Assembly: GCA_903881535.1 (NCBI GenBank)
Contig: CAIRTT010000421.1
Span: 1 to 15,760 of the forward strand
Length of the DNA: 15,760 nt
Reading direction: 5' to 3'
DNA from: an uncultured Armatimonadota bacterium
GTDB taxonomy: Bacteria > Armatimonadota > Armatimonadia > Armatimonadales > Armatimonadaceae
In this document: piece after piece, positions 1 to 8,289 of the stretch
Layout: the number at the start of each line of letters is the position of its first letter
How positions within the stretch are numbered: position 1 is the first letter of the stretch
Translations under genes and position numbers: made by a program
The notes under the pieces: generated by a model
Databases searched by the model: none
What the model saw: the letters and a program-made list of their open reading frames with translations, nothing else
Told to the model about the DNA's origin: nothing

Positions 1-2730
1 ATGGGATTCCGTACAGCTACTGTCTCTGGACGCTTGGTAGATGAACAAGGATCTCCTGTAGCGGATGCGCTCGTTCGCGCCATCTCAGGAGCTGAAACAG
101 CTCCGGCTGCTGGTACTGCGATCACCGATGCTGGTGGATTCTTCCAAATCGATGGCATTGATGGTGGTATCTACGGAATCTACGGTTACAAGCCGGGCTA
201 TTACACGCAGCACACTGCAGGTGAAGTTGTTCACGGCACAGGCCGTCGAAACATCTCGCTTGTTATGAAGCGTGCAAATCCTGGAAAGCTCACAAGCATC
301 GCTACGACCGCACCAACACCTGGTGGTGTCCTGTCGCTTGACAAGGTGACTCCGATTGCCAACATCGAAGTTCAAGCGCGACGCTTGAACCCAGATGGCA
401 AGACATCTGTGTTCTCAGCGATGAGCCGAGACAAATCAGATGCTCGAATTCCTGGCGGGTCGTATGAACTAAAGGATCTTCTTATTGGTGAATATACTGT
501 CCTCTGCAATGCTAAGGATACGTATGACACCGATGGCAATCTGATTCCAAACCCGAACTACAATCCTGCATATGGCTCTGTGCTCGTCACAGCTGCAGCA
601 CAGGCGGATCGGTTCAAGCTTGGACAGCAAACGACGATCACTACGGTAAACGGCCGTGATGTTCTAACGGTGGGTGAAGACAAGAATCCTCAGATTGACT
701 TCTATCTTCCGAGTGCTCCACAGTCGATAAGCGGGCGAGTCATCAACCGTCCAACGGGTGACCCGATTCAAGGTGCCTTTGTAAGTGCAGTATCGACCGA
801 AACGAATGCCGTTGTTGCAACTGCAGTTACAGATGCTGATGGTCGGTATTCACTGACAACGACAGCGACACCATCATCCAACCTGCTTCCTGCTGGTGGC
901 TACATCCTTACCGGAACAGCCCTTGGGTTCGGTAGCGATACGGTTCAGGTGTCTGTTCAGGGTAATACCCCTGTGGTTGCTGCTGACCTTCGCTTGGTTC
1001 CACAAGCCCCAGGTTCACTGAGTGGCAATGTGACGGGCATACTAGGGAATGCAATCGGTTCTGCAGCGGTCAAGCTCTATCTGGATCGTGGTGGGGTTGT
1101 AGAAACAACACCTACGTACACCACAACGACCGGAGCAGCATCGACAGCTAACGGATATGTCTCCAACTTCCGAGTTGACAGCGTATCGCCTGGTAAGTAT
1201 GTGGTCGTAGTTGAGAAGGACGGTCTCGTATCAGATCCAGTTCAGCTAGTCGCAACTGTTGTAACGAGTGTTGAGACGAAATCGGTGAACTTCCGGTTGC
1301 TTCCACCACGTGTTTACGGTGATGGTCTGCAACTCGTGTCTGTTCCATATCAATACGCAGGGACGGCATCCAGAGACATCTATGGATTGACATCCACTGG
1401 TGACAATGATGGCGACGGTGTGGCTGGTACGACTTCTGATGTATCCATCTACAATGCCTTCAACGTAGCTGACTGGACCGGCGTGGAATACAACACTGGA
1501 GCCAACGTTCCTTTGAACACGGGCAAGGGTTACTTTGTGAAGTTTGGCGCCATCACAAGCGTTGCTAAGACGGGTACTCCGATTCCTGGCAATGAGTTCG
1601 TGATGAGCTTGGCTCCAGGCTGGAACTTGATTGGTCATCCGTTCACGAGTCCATCCAATCCGAGTGCCGCCGGTGTCGATCTGGATATCTACCAGAATGC
1701 ATCGGTTCGAGATGAGCAAGGCAACGTCTATTCAATGACGCAAGCTGTTCAGCTGAACCTCGTTTCTGGAGTGCTCTTTGGATACACCGGTAGTAACAGT
1801 GGTGGTCAGTACTTCGAAACACGTGTCTTGAAGCCGTGGGCTGGATACTGGTTCCGTAATGCGACTACACAATCACTCAAGCTCGTCCTTACTTATCCAT
1901 CCAGCCGTGGCGTTCGACCGATGCCAGCGAAGACGATCCGCCGTGATGACATCACCAATGTGGTCACTCGCAAGATTGAATCTAAGTCATCGACCGATTG
2001 GCGCTTACAGGTTGCGGTGGTGCAGGGTAAGCTGCGTGACACTGACAACACGATCGGTGTTGCACCAAATGCATCTGATGCATTCGATAACCAGGTTGAC
2101 GCTGTCAAGCCTCCGATGGTTGTAGGTGTGGATTCCGTGTACTTGACTGTTGATGGACAGGTTGCAGGTCGTTCGATTGGTCTGGCAGACTCTGTGGTCG
2201 GTAGCAAGGATGACCTGCGCTGGGCAGTGTCTGTAAAGACATCCCGTGGTGGTAGTACACTGCTCCAATGGCCATCAGCCGGTTCGCTTCCTCGAAACCT
2301 AGATCTGTTTGTAACAGATACAGTAACAGGTAAACGGATTAGTGTCCGATCTGCGGGTGCTTACCAGTATGATGCGGTAGCTGGTGGATCAAGACGGTTC
2401 GTCTTCGAAGCGAAGACTCAATCGTCGGGTGCATTGGCAGTATCTAGATTGCGTACGATTCCAGGAGCAACTCGGTCAGCTGGTTACCGATTCGGTATCA
2501 CCACAACCGTAGCTACTGAAATCAGTGTTGATATTCAAACTGTAGCCGGTCGTTCGGTCAGATCGCTGATCACACGCTCGGTCGGGATGAAAGAATCGAC
2601 GGTTGCATGGGATGGCCGTGATGCCGACGGCAGGGATATTCCTGCTGGTGCATACGTGGTCGTCGTCCGTGCGACAGACTCGGATGGACGTGTAGTGACT
2701 CATCGGGTTCCGATGACTACTATCCGCTAA
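1..2730 (+). CDS. Surface protein with carboxypeptidase-regulatory-like repeats, GYW module and FlgD-type Ig domain (5' end probably missing)
   Basis: The reading frame is open from the first base and ends at TAA. It starts on an ATG by chance or by trimming, but residues 1-20 hold no signal peptide and go straight into a beta-sandwich repeat, so the true start is probably upstream. Seen: carboxypeptidase-regulatory-like units at about 4-90, 93-235, 240-335 and 336-435 ('SGRVxxxxTGxPIxGAxV ... TDAxGxY' pattern); then a module with GWNLIG (540-545) and PWAGYW (612-617); then a beta-rich stretch with 'KPP' near 704; then a FlgD-type Ig domain at about 817-909 with WDGRD (870-874) and PAGAY. A DxDxDG calcium-type loop lies at 468-473. 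These families are typically extracellular, structural or adhesive, and no catalytic motif is visible. The last ~470 residues resemble the C-termini of the proteins at 5122-8229 and 8290-11295. Role inferred: cell-surface or matrix protein. Confidence 0.85.
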   Translation: MGFRTATVSGRLVDEQGSPVADALVRAISGAETAPAAGTAITDAGGFFQIDGIDGGIYGIYGYKPGYYTQHTAGEVVHGTGRRNISLVMKRANPGKLTSIATTAPTPGGVLSLDKVTPIANIEVQARRLNPDGKTSVFSAMSRDKSDARIPGGSYELKDLLIGEYTVLCNAKDTYDTDGNLIPNPNYNPAYGSVLVTAAAQADRFKLGQQTTITTVNGRDVLTVGEDKNPQIDFYLPSAPQSISGRVINRPTGDPIQGAFVSAVSTETNAVVATAVTDADGRYSLTTTATPSSNLLPAGGYILTGTALGFGSDTVQVSVQGNTPVVAADLRLVPQAPGSLSGNVTGILGNAIGSAAVKLYLDRGGVVETTPTYTTTTGAASTANGYVSNFRVDSVSPGKYVVVVEKDGLVSDPVQLVATVVTSVETKSVNFRLLPPRVYGDGLQLVSVPYQYAGTASRDIYGLTSTGDNDGDGVAGTTSDVSIYNAFNVADWTGVEYNTGANVPLNTGKGYFVKFGAITSVAKTGTPIPGNEFVMSLAPGWNLIGHPFTSPSNPSAAGVDLDIYQNASVRDEQGNVYSMTQAVQLNLVSGVLFGYTGSNSGGQYFETRVLKPWAGYWFRNATTQSLKLVLTYPSSRGVRPMPAKTIRRDDITNVVTRKIESKSSTDWRLQVAVVQGKLRDTDNTIGVAPNASDAFDNQVDAVKPPMVVGVDSVYLTVDGQVAGRSIGLADSVVGSKDDLRWAVSVKTSRGGSTLLQWPSAGSLPRNLDLFVTDTVTGKRISVRSAGAYQYDAVAGGSRRFVFEAKTQSSGALAVSRLRTIPGATRSAGYRFGITTTVATEISVDIQTVAGRSVRSLITRSVGMKESTVAWDGRDADGRDIPAGAYVVVVRATDSDGRVVTHRVPMTTIR

Positions 2731-2742
2731 TCTGAAACAATG

Positions 2743-2771
2743 TCCCCTGTTGGTCTTGTGTCAGCAGGGGA
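2743..2771 (+). terminator. Stem-loop after the first gene (weak terminator or processing hairpin)
   Basis: A 10-bp stem (2743-2752 with 2762-2771, one G-T wobble) closes a 9-nt loop 12 bases after the stop codon. No T-run follows, so intrinsic termination is uncertain. It may instead protect or process the 3' end of the mRNA. Confidence 0.5.
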
Positions 2772-2793
2772 ATGAGAGCCGGTTGTTGAATAT

Positions 2794-2863
2794 GGGTTGC
2801 GCACAAGGGTCGTAACCCGAGAGCAGCGTTAGGTAGGTCTACCCAGGAACTGGGAGAATCTGC
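2794..2863 (+). promoter_or_regulatory. Structured 5' leader of the TTG-start gene; possible cis-regulatory RNA
   Basis: Between the hairpin above and the ribosome binding site lies a stretch rich in complementary segments. An 8-bp stem pairs 2794-2801 with 2811-2818 (one wobble, 9-nt loop). GCAG at 2823-2826 can pair with CTGC at 2860-2863, enclosing two mutually exclusive small hairpins: GGTA/TACC (2832-2835 with 2840-2843) and CCCAG/CTGGG (2842-2846 with 2850-2854). Overlapping alternative hairpins are typical of regulatory leaders, but I could not match it to a known riboswitch. It has faint resemblance to pieces of the c-di-GMP-I aptamer but lacks that aptamer's conserved core. Function unknown. 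Confidence 0.35.
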
Positions 2864-2871
2864 CGACGGAC

Positions 2872-2876
2872 GGAGG
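2872..2876 (+). promoter_or_regulatory. Shine-Dalgarno site that fixes a TTG start
   Basis: GGAGG lies 9 bases before the TTG at 2886. This strong site, plus a proper positively charged signal-peptide n-region encoded from that TTG, supports TTG over the next in-frame ATG at 2946, which would leave a signal peptide without basic residues at its start. Confidence 0.75.
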
Positions 2877-2885
2877 AACATCGCG

Positions 2886-5039
2886 TTGAAGCAAATAGCG
2901 CTTGGGAGTATCGGACGACGGGTCAGCTGGACGCTGATTTGTACAATGCTGCTCCAATTGCTTATCCTAGCGGTACCTCGCCCCGTGCGAGCACAGGTAA
3001 CCGCATTGCCATCTGTTGCAATCCTAGACTTCGGGGTTATTCCTGGAGTTCGGGTGAGTGCTATTCAGTCGCGAAATGCGACCGATGCTGTGTGGCTTGA
3101 AATGTCGCGCGGCGGTGGCTATGACATCACTCCACGGTCAACCGTGGTTGAAGAGCTATCCAAGCTCGATATCACGCTGCCTACAAACAACATTGGATTG
3201 CTCCGATTAGGACAATCCTTGGGTGTGAAGTACATCGTCACTGGTGACATTATTGATGTCAAGTTCACTGAGGCTCCACGTCGTGCCAAAGCGACGCTGA
3301 GTGTTCGGATGACGGATACGTCATCTGGTGAATTTGTCAACGGTGCAATGCAAATGGGTTTATCCCAGATTCCAGCACCTGGCGTCACTGCAGACGATGA
3401 ACAGCTTGTTAGCCAAGCAATCACGGCCGCTGCATTCTCTGCTGTAAAGCAAGTCAGAGACTATTCTCTGCCAGAAGCCACGGTCCTGATTAACCGTGGG
3501 AATACCGAAGTTCGCCTTAACAAGGGTGCACGTGATGGTATTGCTGCCGGACTTGAGATGATCGTGCTCCGTGCTGGCCAAAAGGTTGGACGTGTGCGTG
3601 TTACATCTGTAAACGCCACGGATTCTGAAGCAGTTATCGTAGACACTGGTAAGGGAATCCGCCCTGAAGACAAGCTCGTCTCTGTCTTCTCGCTTCCTGG
3701 TATCAGTGTGTCGAGCACCGGTGAGTTTGTAAAGTCTCCGGTCGCAGATGTTGACAACTTCCGGACGAGACAACGTAAGCAGAAGAGTCCGGTGCAAACT
3801 GTCATTGGTGTTGTTGCTGCTGTAGCTCTGGGTGCGTTTGTAACCCGAACTACGTCATCGAACAACGGCGCAGGCATCATCGGTGTTAGTGCTCGTGCTT
3901 ATGCAGAATCCTCCATTGTTACTAGTGGTGATCCGACTGCAGCTCGTGTTGAGGTCCGTTGGAAGCCAGCTCCTGATGTACCGTTCAACAACGTCATCGA
4001 ATATCACATCTACCGTAATGAAGATTTGGTTGGAGTTACTCCCCGCAACCAGATGTACTTCGTGGACTCTCCACTGCGTGCAGGTACATTAACGTACAAC
4101 CATATCCGTTATGCAGGTGGAGGTTTCCAATCTACAAACGCTGGTACCACGACTGCTGGTGGCACAACCACTGCAGGTGGCACAACCACTGCAGGTGGTA
4201 CCAATACCGCTGGTGGGAACAATAATGCCGGTGGTAACAACGGTGGTGGCGGTAATGATCCGTCGATACCTAGTTCTCTTGCGACTGCTACGGTTACAGT
4301 TGCTCCATTGACTGTTGCTGCTACGCATCGATACCGCGTGGCGGTGCTGTATAAGCAACTCCAGGCAGCCAACTTGAATAACTCTGGTAACACCGGTGGT
4401 GGTGGTGCTGGCGGTATCGGTGGTGGCGGTGGTGCTGGCGGCATCGGTGGCGGCGGCGGCGGTGGAAACATTGGCGGTGGCGGCGGTGGCAACATCGGCG
4501 GCGGCGGCGGTGGAAACATTGGTGGCGGCGGTGGTGGAAACATCGGCGGCGGTGGCGGCGGAAACAATGGTGGTGGTGGCGGCGGAAACAACGGTGGAAC
4601 GCAACTTCTGTACCGTGAGTCCAATGTCGAAGCAACCAGTGGTGCAGTTACTCCAATCGCTCGTCCTGGTGTTACCGGTCCTACGGTTGACCAAGATCTC
4701 CGGCGCGTGACAGTATCGTTCCGTACCACTCCTGGTGCTAATGAATACGTCGCTGAGTTCTCATCACGTCCTGACTTCAAGAACAAGGTTCAGAAGGGTC
4801 CGTTTACGGCTCCTTACCTGTCCGGTATTGATTCCAGAACAGAAACCTTCGACATCTCAACGGAATTCCGTAACCTCCGCTCTGGTGATCGTGTGTACTA
4901 CAGAGTTGGTGGACGTAATGCCGGTGACCTTCCAGGTCCTGTCGGTAAAGACACTCCTAATGCGGGTGACTTCGTCTACAGCCAGGATGGCTCTGCGTTT
5001 GGAAAGCTTCCAACGCCTCCAGGCCCTCCTAGCAACTAG
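2886..5039 (+). CDS. Exported CsgG/TolB-like protein with Fn3-like domains and glycine-rich repeats
   Basis: 717 residues from a TTG start backed by GGAGG. Signal peptide with cleavage expected after Ala36 (VRA-Q); no lipobox cysteine. Residues 44-190 have the CsgG/TolB-N-like pattern: a 'VAILDF' strand, a 'LGxxLGVKYIVTGDI' strand-helix, and helix 'QAITAAAFSAVKQV'. Residues 200-265 look like the small beta-barrel found at the C-end of FlgT-type proteins ('LNKGARDGIAAG...V'). A hydrophobic segment at 304-318 could cross a membrane. From about 350 there are Fn3-like strands ('VRWKPAP...YHIYRNED') interrupted by a Thr/Ala/Gly repeat (421-457) and a Gly/Asn/Ile repeat (504-571), followed by a second Fn3-like unit (about 590-700). 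Relatives of the N-domain form outer-membrane secretion pores or bind periplasmic complexes. Here I infer a periplasmic or envelope assembly role, perhaps serving the neighbouring surface proteins. It is similar to the protein at 11354-12055. Confidence 0.85.
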   Translation: MKQIALGSIGRRVSWTLICTMLLQLLILAVPRPVRAQVTALPSVAILDFGVIPGVRVSAIQSRNATDAVWLEMSRGGGYDITPRSTVVEELSKLDITLPTNNIGLLRLGQSLGVKYIVTGDIIDVKFTEAPRRAKATLSVRMTDTSSGEFVNGAMQMGLSQIPAPGVTADDEQLVSQAITAAAFSAVKQVRDYSLPEATVLINRGNTEVRLNKGARDGIAAGLEMIVLRAGQKVGRVRVTSVNATDSEAVIVDTGKGIRPEDKLVSVFSLPGISVSSTGEFVKSPVADVDNFRTRQRKQKSPVQTVIGVVAAVALGAFVTRTTSSNNGAGIIGVSARAYAESSIVTSGDPTAARVEVRWKPAPDVPFNNVIEYHIYRNEDLVGVTPRNQMYFVDSPLRAGTLTYNHIRYAGGGFQSTNAGTTTAGGTTTAGGTTTAGGTNTAGGNNNAGGNNGGGGNDPSIPSSLATATVTVAPLTVAATHRYRVAVLYKQLQAANLNNSGNTGGGGAGGIGGGGGAGGIGGGGGGGNIGGGGGGNIGGGGGGNIGGGGGGNIGGGGGGNNGGGGGGNNGGTQLLYRESNVEATSGAVTPIARPGVTGPTVDQDLRRVTVSFRTTPGANEYVAEFSSRPDFKNKVQKGPFTAPYLSGIDSRTETFDISTEFRNLRSGDRVYYRVGGRNAGDLPGPVGKDTPNAGDFVYSQDGSAFGKLPTPPGPPSN
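4146..4256 (+). repeat. In-frame tandem repeat encoding Thr-Thr-Thr-Ala-Gly-Gly units
   Basis: An 18-base unit encoding TTTAGG recurs about three times, with two of the copies nearly identical in DNA, then degrades into TNTAGG, NNNAGG and NNGGGGN. It falls inside a loop of the Fn3-like region of the CDS at 2886-5039, just after the strand ending 'NHIRYAGGGF'. Near-identical copies suggest recent slippage expansion. Confidence 0.85.
4395..4598 (+). repeat. In-frame glycine-rich tandem repeat (24-base unit, Asn-Ile-Gly6)
   Basis: Residues 504-571 of the CDS at 2886-5039 are almost all glycine. The core is four NI-GGGGGG units followed by NN-GGGGGG and NN-GG, preceded by two GGIGGGGGA-like units. 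The strand is strongly G-biased (GGT/GGC codons), so the opposite strand shows a long spurious proline/histidine-rich open frame. Copy number is likely unstable and may be mis-assembled from short reads. Confidence 0.9.
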
Positions 5040-5047
5040 TTGACTAA

Positions 5048-5072
5048 TCCGGAGAGGTTCGTCCTCTCCGGA
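5048..5072 (+). terminator. Perfect 10-bp hairpin between the CsgG-like gene and the protease gene
   Basis: 5048-5057 pairs perfectly with 5063-5072 around a 5-nt TTCGT loop, 8 bases after the stop. The stem is GC-rich and very stable, but only 'GCTTCAAC' follows, with no U-tract. It could be a weak terminator, a Rho-assisted site or an mRNA-stabilising hairpin. Confidence 0.6.
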
Positions 5073-5121
5073 GCTTCAACTGACTTCGTAAGTTTGATAA
5101 TTGTGTAAGCGAGAAGACCCT

Positions 5122-8100
5122 ATGTCACTACTCAAGCTACTTGCAGGAACCATTGTCGTTGGTGCGCTCTCGAGCGCTACGTTGGCGCAGCAGGCAAAAT
5201 CGGTTCCTGGTGAAATCGTTGTTCGATTCAGTGAGTCCATGACTGCGGCTGATGCAGCACGTATCGTTGCTGGAGCGGGCTGTGAGGTTATTCGTCCGCT
5301 TGCATACGCTCCTGGGCATTATCTGGTTGGTGTCGTTGGTCGTGACAAGTCAACACCATCGACATCCAACCTTGCTCCGGATCTTGAAATCGCTGCAAGT
5401 CTTCGGGATGGCGGAGCACACTCTGCCGATCTGAACTACTTGCGTTTCCCGAAGCAAACCGCTCCTGCTGGTCAGAAGATCACTCCGAACGATTCGCAAT
5501 ACGGAAAACAATGGCACTACGACCTTATTCGGATGCCGGAGGCTTGGAATATCCAAGCTGGTAAGCGTCAAATAAAGGTTGGTGTTATAGACTCTGGTGT
5601 TCAGGTTGATCATCCAGACTTCAAAACTGTTTCAGGTCTGTCGCGTGTTGTGCAGCAGGATTTCCATACTGCGGAACCGTCGACGGGTGACACCATGGGC
5701 CATGGAACGCACGTTGCGGGCACTATCGGTGCATCCACCAATAATACGGAAGGCGTTGCTGGCATTGCTGGATGGGAGCGACAGGGACTAGATGTTAAAA
5801 TCATCTCTGGTCGTGTTTTCGGTTCCAGTGGAGGTACCACGAGTGCCGAAATCATTACAGCTGTCCGCTGGTTAATTACGCAGAACGTAGATGTTGCCAA
5901 CTTCTCGCTTGGTGGTTATGGAACCTCGACGACTGAAGAAGCTGCATTCCGTGATCTCTATAACGGCAACACCGTTGTTGTTGCAGCTGCAGGAAATGAT
6001 TCTACTGACAATGATGTCAACCCTCACTACCCAAGCGATTACCCGTTTGTCATAAACGTTACGTCGGTCGGACCCAACAGGAAGCTTTCGACGTTCTCGA
6101 ACTTTGCTGGCAATAAGAAGAAGATAGCAGCGCCTGGAGGTGCTCTTAACGGAAATCCTCTGGATGACGTATTAAGTACGATTCCCGGTTCGAAGTACGA
6201 TGCGTTTGCTGGTACATCGATGGCATCACCGCACGTTGCGGGTGTTGCTGCATTGCTTATCTCGGCGGGCTGTCCAATCGCAAATGTCTACGATGCACTT
6301 GCCAGTACTGCACAGGCTGCTGCGGATGGACCTGATTTGAAAAAGTACGGTCCAGGTATCTTGGATGCGTACTCCGCTGTGCTTCCATTTGCTGACCCGG
6401 ATCCATCTGTGGAACTGGTTGGCGGTAATGGTGTAGATCGTGGAACCACTTACTTCCACCAAGCTCCGTTATCAGTGACGATGTCTGGAGTTTCGAAGAT
6501 AGTAGCTAGCGGTGCTGTAGCTCCTGCGATCAATGAAGGTGATGTTACCGTTGAGATTCAGACGGTTGGACGCAATCCGTCGACGTTGAAGACATACGTT
6601 GGTGGACGTGGTGGATCCGGTCACTTTGATGTTCCGACGTTGGGTCAAGGTGACATCAAGGGGAAGACATTTACTGTTCAAGTACCTAGAGATGCCTCGG
6701 AGAGCGTGAACCTCGGTGCTGGTCAATATCGAATCGTAGTGAAGGTTGCTGGAGTTGAAAAGAATATCCAGTTCATTACGGTAGTCGATAAAGTCCTTCC
6801 GCGTGGTCGTTCGATGGTTGCGGTTCCGTACAAACTTAACGGCATCGCATCTGGTACACCTGAGCGGGCTTTGCTTGGTCTAGCTCCTTCGTTTAGTGTT
6901 GCTCGCTACAACCCGCTTAGAGCGAGTGGTGAGCAAGAATATTCGACCTATGCAGATGGTGCTATCAATGTTGCGATGGTCGGTGTCAATGGACCGTTTG
7001 CTGCCAGGTTGGTCACCACTGGATCGCCTATTACGTTCGAACAGAGTAATCCTTCAACGTCCATCAGTCCGATCGGTAATGGATACTGGTTGAATATCGA
7101 TCGTCCTACAGTGCTCGATACGACTCAGCTCCCGACACCCGGTGTTTCTTCATCGTCACCACTTGCCATCGATTCCGTTGGTATTAAGGTGTATGCCGGT
7201 AATGGTGGATGGAACATGATCGGTGCTCCGTTCCTGTTCCCTGTCGATTGGAACGCTGTCAGTGTTGTTGCCGATGGTGTCGCGCACTCGCTTGGTGATG
7301 CTGTTCAACTTGGCTATATCTCGCCAGTTTTGGTGTCGTATATCAGTGGAGATTACAGTTACTCAGTAGCACCATCTGGTCGATTGGAACCGTTCCAAGG
7401 TTACTGGGTTCGCACGTACCGTGATGTCACTCTTGTAGTACCGCCTTCTGCGTCTCAAGGTGCTGGACGGGCTGCAATGGGTAATCTTCAATATGGTCTC
7501 AAAATTGGGGCGTCCGTCAAGGGCGACCGTGATGGAGAGAACGTTATTGCAGTTGCGCAAAGTGGTAAAGCCGGAGTTGATAAGTTCGATGTCAATAAGC
7601 CTCCATCCGCTGGCGGTGATGTATACGTGCGAATCATGGATGAGCAAAACGGTGGTAATAGATCGCTTGCATTTGATGTCCGTTCAGCCGATACATCGCG
7701 CAAAACGTGGAGTGTAGCTGTTTCTGCTATGAAGGATAATGAGATGGTTACATTGTCCTGGAATAAGCTTGGAAATAACGGTCGTAGCGTACGGTGGACG
7801 ATTGTCGACCTTTCAACAGGTCAGCGAATGTCTGCTGGGGACAAAAGCCAACTGCAGTTCGTTTCAGGGTCTGCGGGTTCCACACGTAAGTTCCAGTTTA
7901 TTGCTGATCCAACGGGAGCGTCCGGTCCGTTGGCGGTTACTGGTATGCGTACGGTTCCAAGCCGTGCGACTGGTGGTGTGACGGTTCGTTTTAGTACGAC
8001 CAAAGATGCGAGTACTACTGCCGTTATAACGACGGTAACCGGTAAGGTGATTTCAACTGCCTTGGGTGTAACAAGGGCTGCCAATGGCGGTGATGTTACG

Positions 8101-8229
8101 ATGCACTGGGATGGAAAAGCTGCTGATGGTTCAGCTGTTCCAGCTGGTCCGTATCGCCTAGAGATAAAGGTGGTCGGCGGCGATAAAGAGCAGGTGGTCG
8201 TCCATAGAATGGTTCAAGTTGTCCGCTAG
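5122..8229 (+). CDS. Secreted subtilisin-family (S8) serine protease with GYW/FlgD C-terminal module
   Basis: 1035 residues from the ATG at 5122. A TTG 21 bases upstream is open in the same frame but would add charged residues before the signal peptide, so ATG is preferred; a weak GAGAAG lies 5 bases before it. Signal peptide, cleavage expected after Ala22 (TLA-Q). Residues 28-125 form an S8 prodomain of the type found in fervidolysin-like proteases ('VPGEIVVRF'). The catalytic domain (about 130-435) has Asp157 (VIDSGV), His194 (GHGTH), oxyanion Asn292 (AAGND) and Ser366 (GTSMASPH), so the enzyme should be active and cleave proteins outside the cell. After a beta-rich linker comes the GYW module (GWNMIG 696-701, PFQGYW 757-762), a 'KPP' strand region and the FlgD-type Ig domain (WDGK 996-999, PAGPY), ending in VQVVR. 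The shared C-module suggests the same surface fate as its neighbours; processing of them is possible but unproven. Confidence 0.95.
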   Translation: MSLLKLLAGTIVVGALSSATLAQQAKSVPGEIVVRFSESMTAADAARIVAGAGCEVIRPLAYAPGHYLVGVVGRDKSTPSTSNLAPDLEIAASLRDGGAHSADLNYLRFPKQTAPAGQKITPNDSQYGKQWHYDLIRMPEAWNIQAGKRQIKVGVIDSGVQVDHPDFKTVSGLSRVVQQDFHTAEPSTGDTMGHGTHVAGTIGASTNNTEGVAGIAGWERQGLDVKIISGRVFGSSGGTTSAEIITAVRWLITQNVDVANFSLGGYGTSTTEEAAFRDLYNGNTVVVAAAGNDSTDNDVNPHYPSDYPFVINVTSVGPNRKLSTFSNFAGNKKKIAAPGGALNGNPLDDVLSTIPGSKYDAFAGTSMASPHVAGVAALLISAGCPIANVYDALASTAQAAADGPDLKKYGPGILDAYSAVLPFADPDPSVELVGGNGVDRGTTYFHQAPLSVTMSGVSKIVASGAVAPAINEGDVTVEIQTVGRNPSTLKTYVGGRGGSGHFDVPTLGQGDIKGKTFTVQVPRDASESVNLGAGQYRIVVKVAGVEKNIQFITVVDKVLPRGRSMVAVPYKLNGIASGTPERALLGLAPSFSVARYNPLRASGEQEYSTYADGAINVAMVGVNGPFAARLVTTGSPITFEQSNPSTSISPIGNGYWLNIDRPTVLDTTQLPTPGVSSSSPLAIDSVGIKVYAGNGGWNMIGAPFLFPVDWNAVSVVADGVAHSLGDAVQLGYISPVLVSYISGDYSYSVAPSGRLEPFQGYWVRTYRDVTLVVPPSASQGAGRAAMGNLQYGLKIGASVKGDRDGENVIAVAQSGKAGVDKFDVNKPPSAGGDVYVRIMDEQNGGNRSLAFDVRSADTSRKTWSVAVSAMKDNEMVTLSWNKLGNNGRSVRWTIVDLSTGQRMSAGDKSQLQFVSGSAGSTRKFQFIADPTGASGPLAVTGMRTVPSRATGGVTVRFSTTKDASTTAVITTVTGKVISTALGVTRAANGGDVTMHWDGKAADGSAVPAGPYRLEIKVVGGDKEQVVVHRMVQVVR

Positions 8230-8276
8230 GTGGAATCTGCCTTTATTGGTGGCTGACACTTTGTTTGCATAATGTA

Positions 8277-8282
8277 AGAGGA
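8277..8282 (+). promoter_or_regulatory. Shine-Dalgarno site of the 1001-aa surface protein
   Basis: AGAGGA lies 7 bases before the ATG at 8290 and supports that start. The 60-base gap after the protease gene shows no convincing hairpin, so the two genes are probably co-transcribed. Confidence 0.6.
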
Positions 8283-8289
8283 TTCATCC

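Noticed and set aside
1246..1719. 157-codon minus-strand frame inside the first gene
   Set aside because: Fully inside a plus-strand gene with recognisable domains; no domain or start signal of its own.
2794..2863. c-di-GMP-I, TPP, cobalamin or SAM riboswitch in the leader
   Set aside because: Short look-alike pieces (GCACAAGGG, GGTAGGT) are present but the conserved cores of these aptamers are not.
3360..3880. Overlapping minus-strand frames of 139-145 codons
   Set aside because: Antisense shadows of the CsgG-like domain region, low-quality composition and no start context.
4089..4786. Two long minus-strand open frames (201 and 225 codons), proline- or threonine/alanine-rich
   Set aside because: They lie opposite the GGT/GGC glycine repeats of the plus-strand gene; the low-complexity composition is the mirror of those repeats and there is no ribosome binding site.
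5101..5121. TTG start seven codons upstream for the protease
   Set aside because: It would place MCKREDP ahead of an otherwise ideal signal peptide, and the ATG at 5122 has its own weak purine-rich site.
8251..8275. Promoter before the 1001-aa gene (CTGACA ... CATAAT)
   Set aside because: The spacing between the two boxes is only 9 bases, too short for a sigma-70 promoter.
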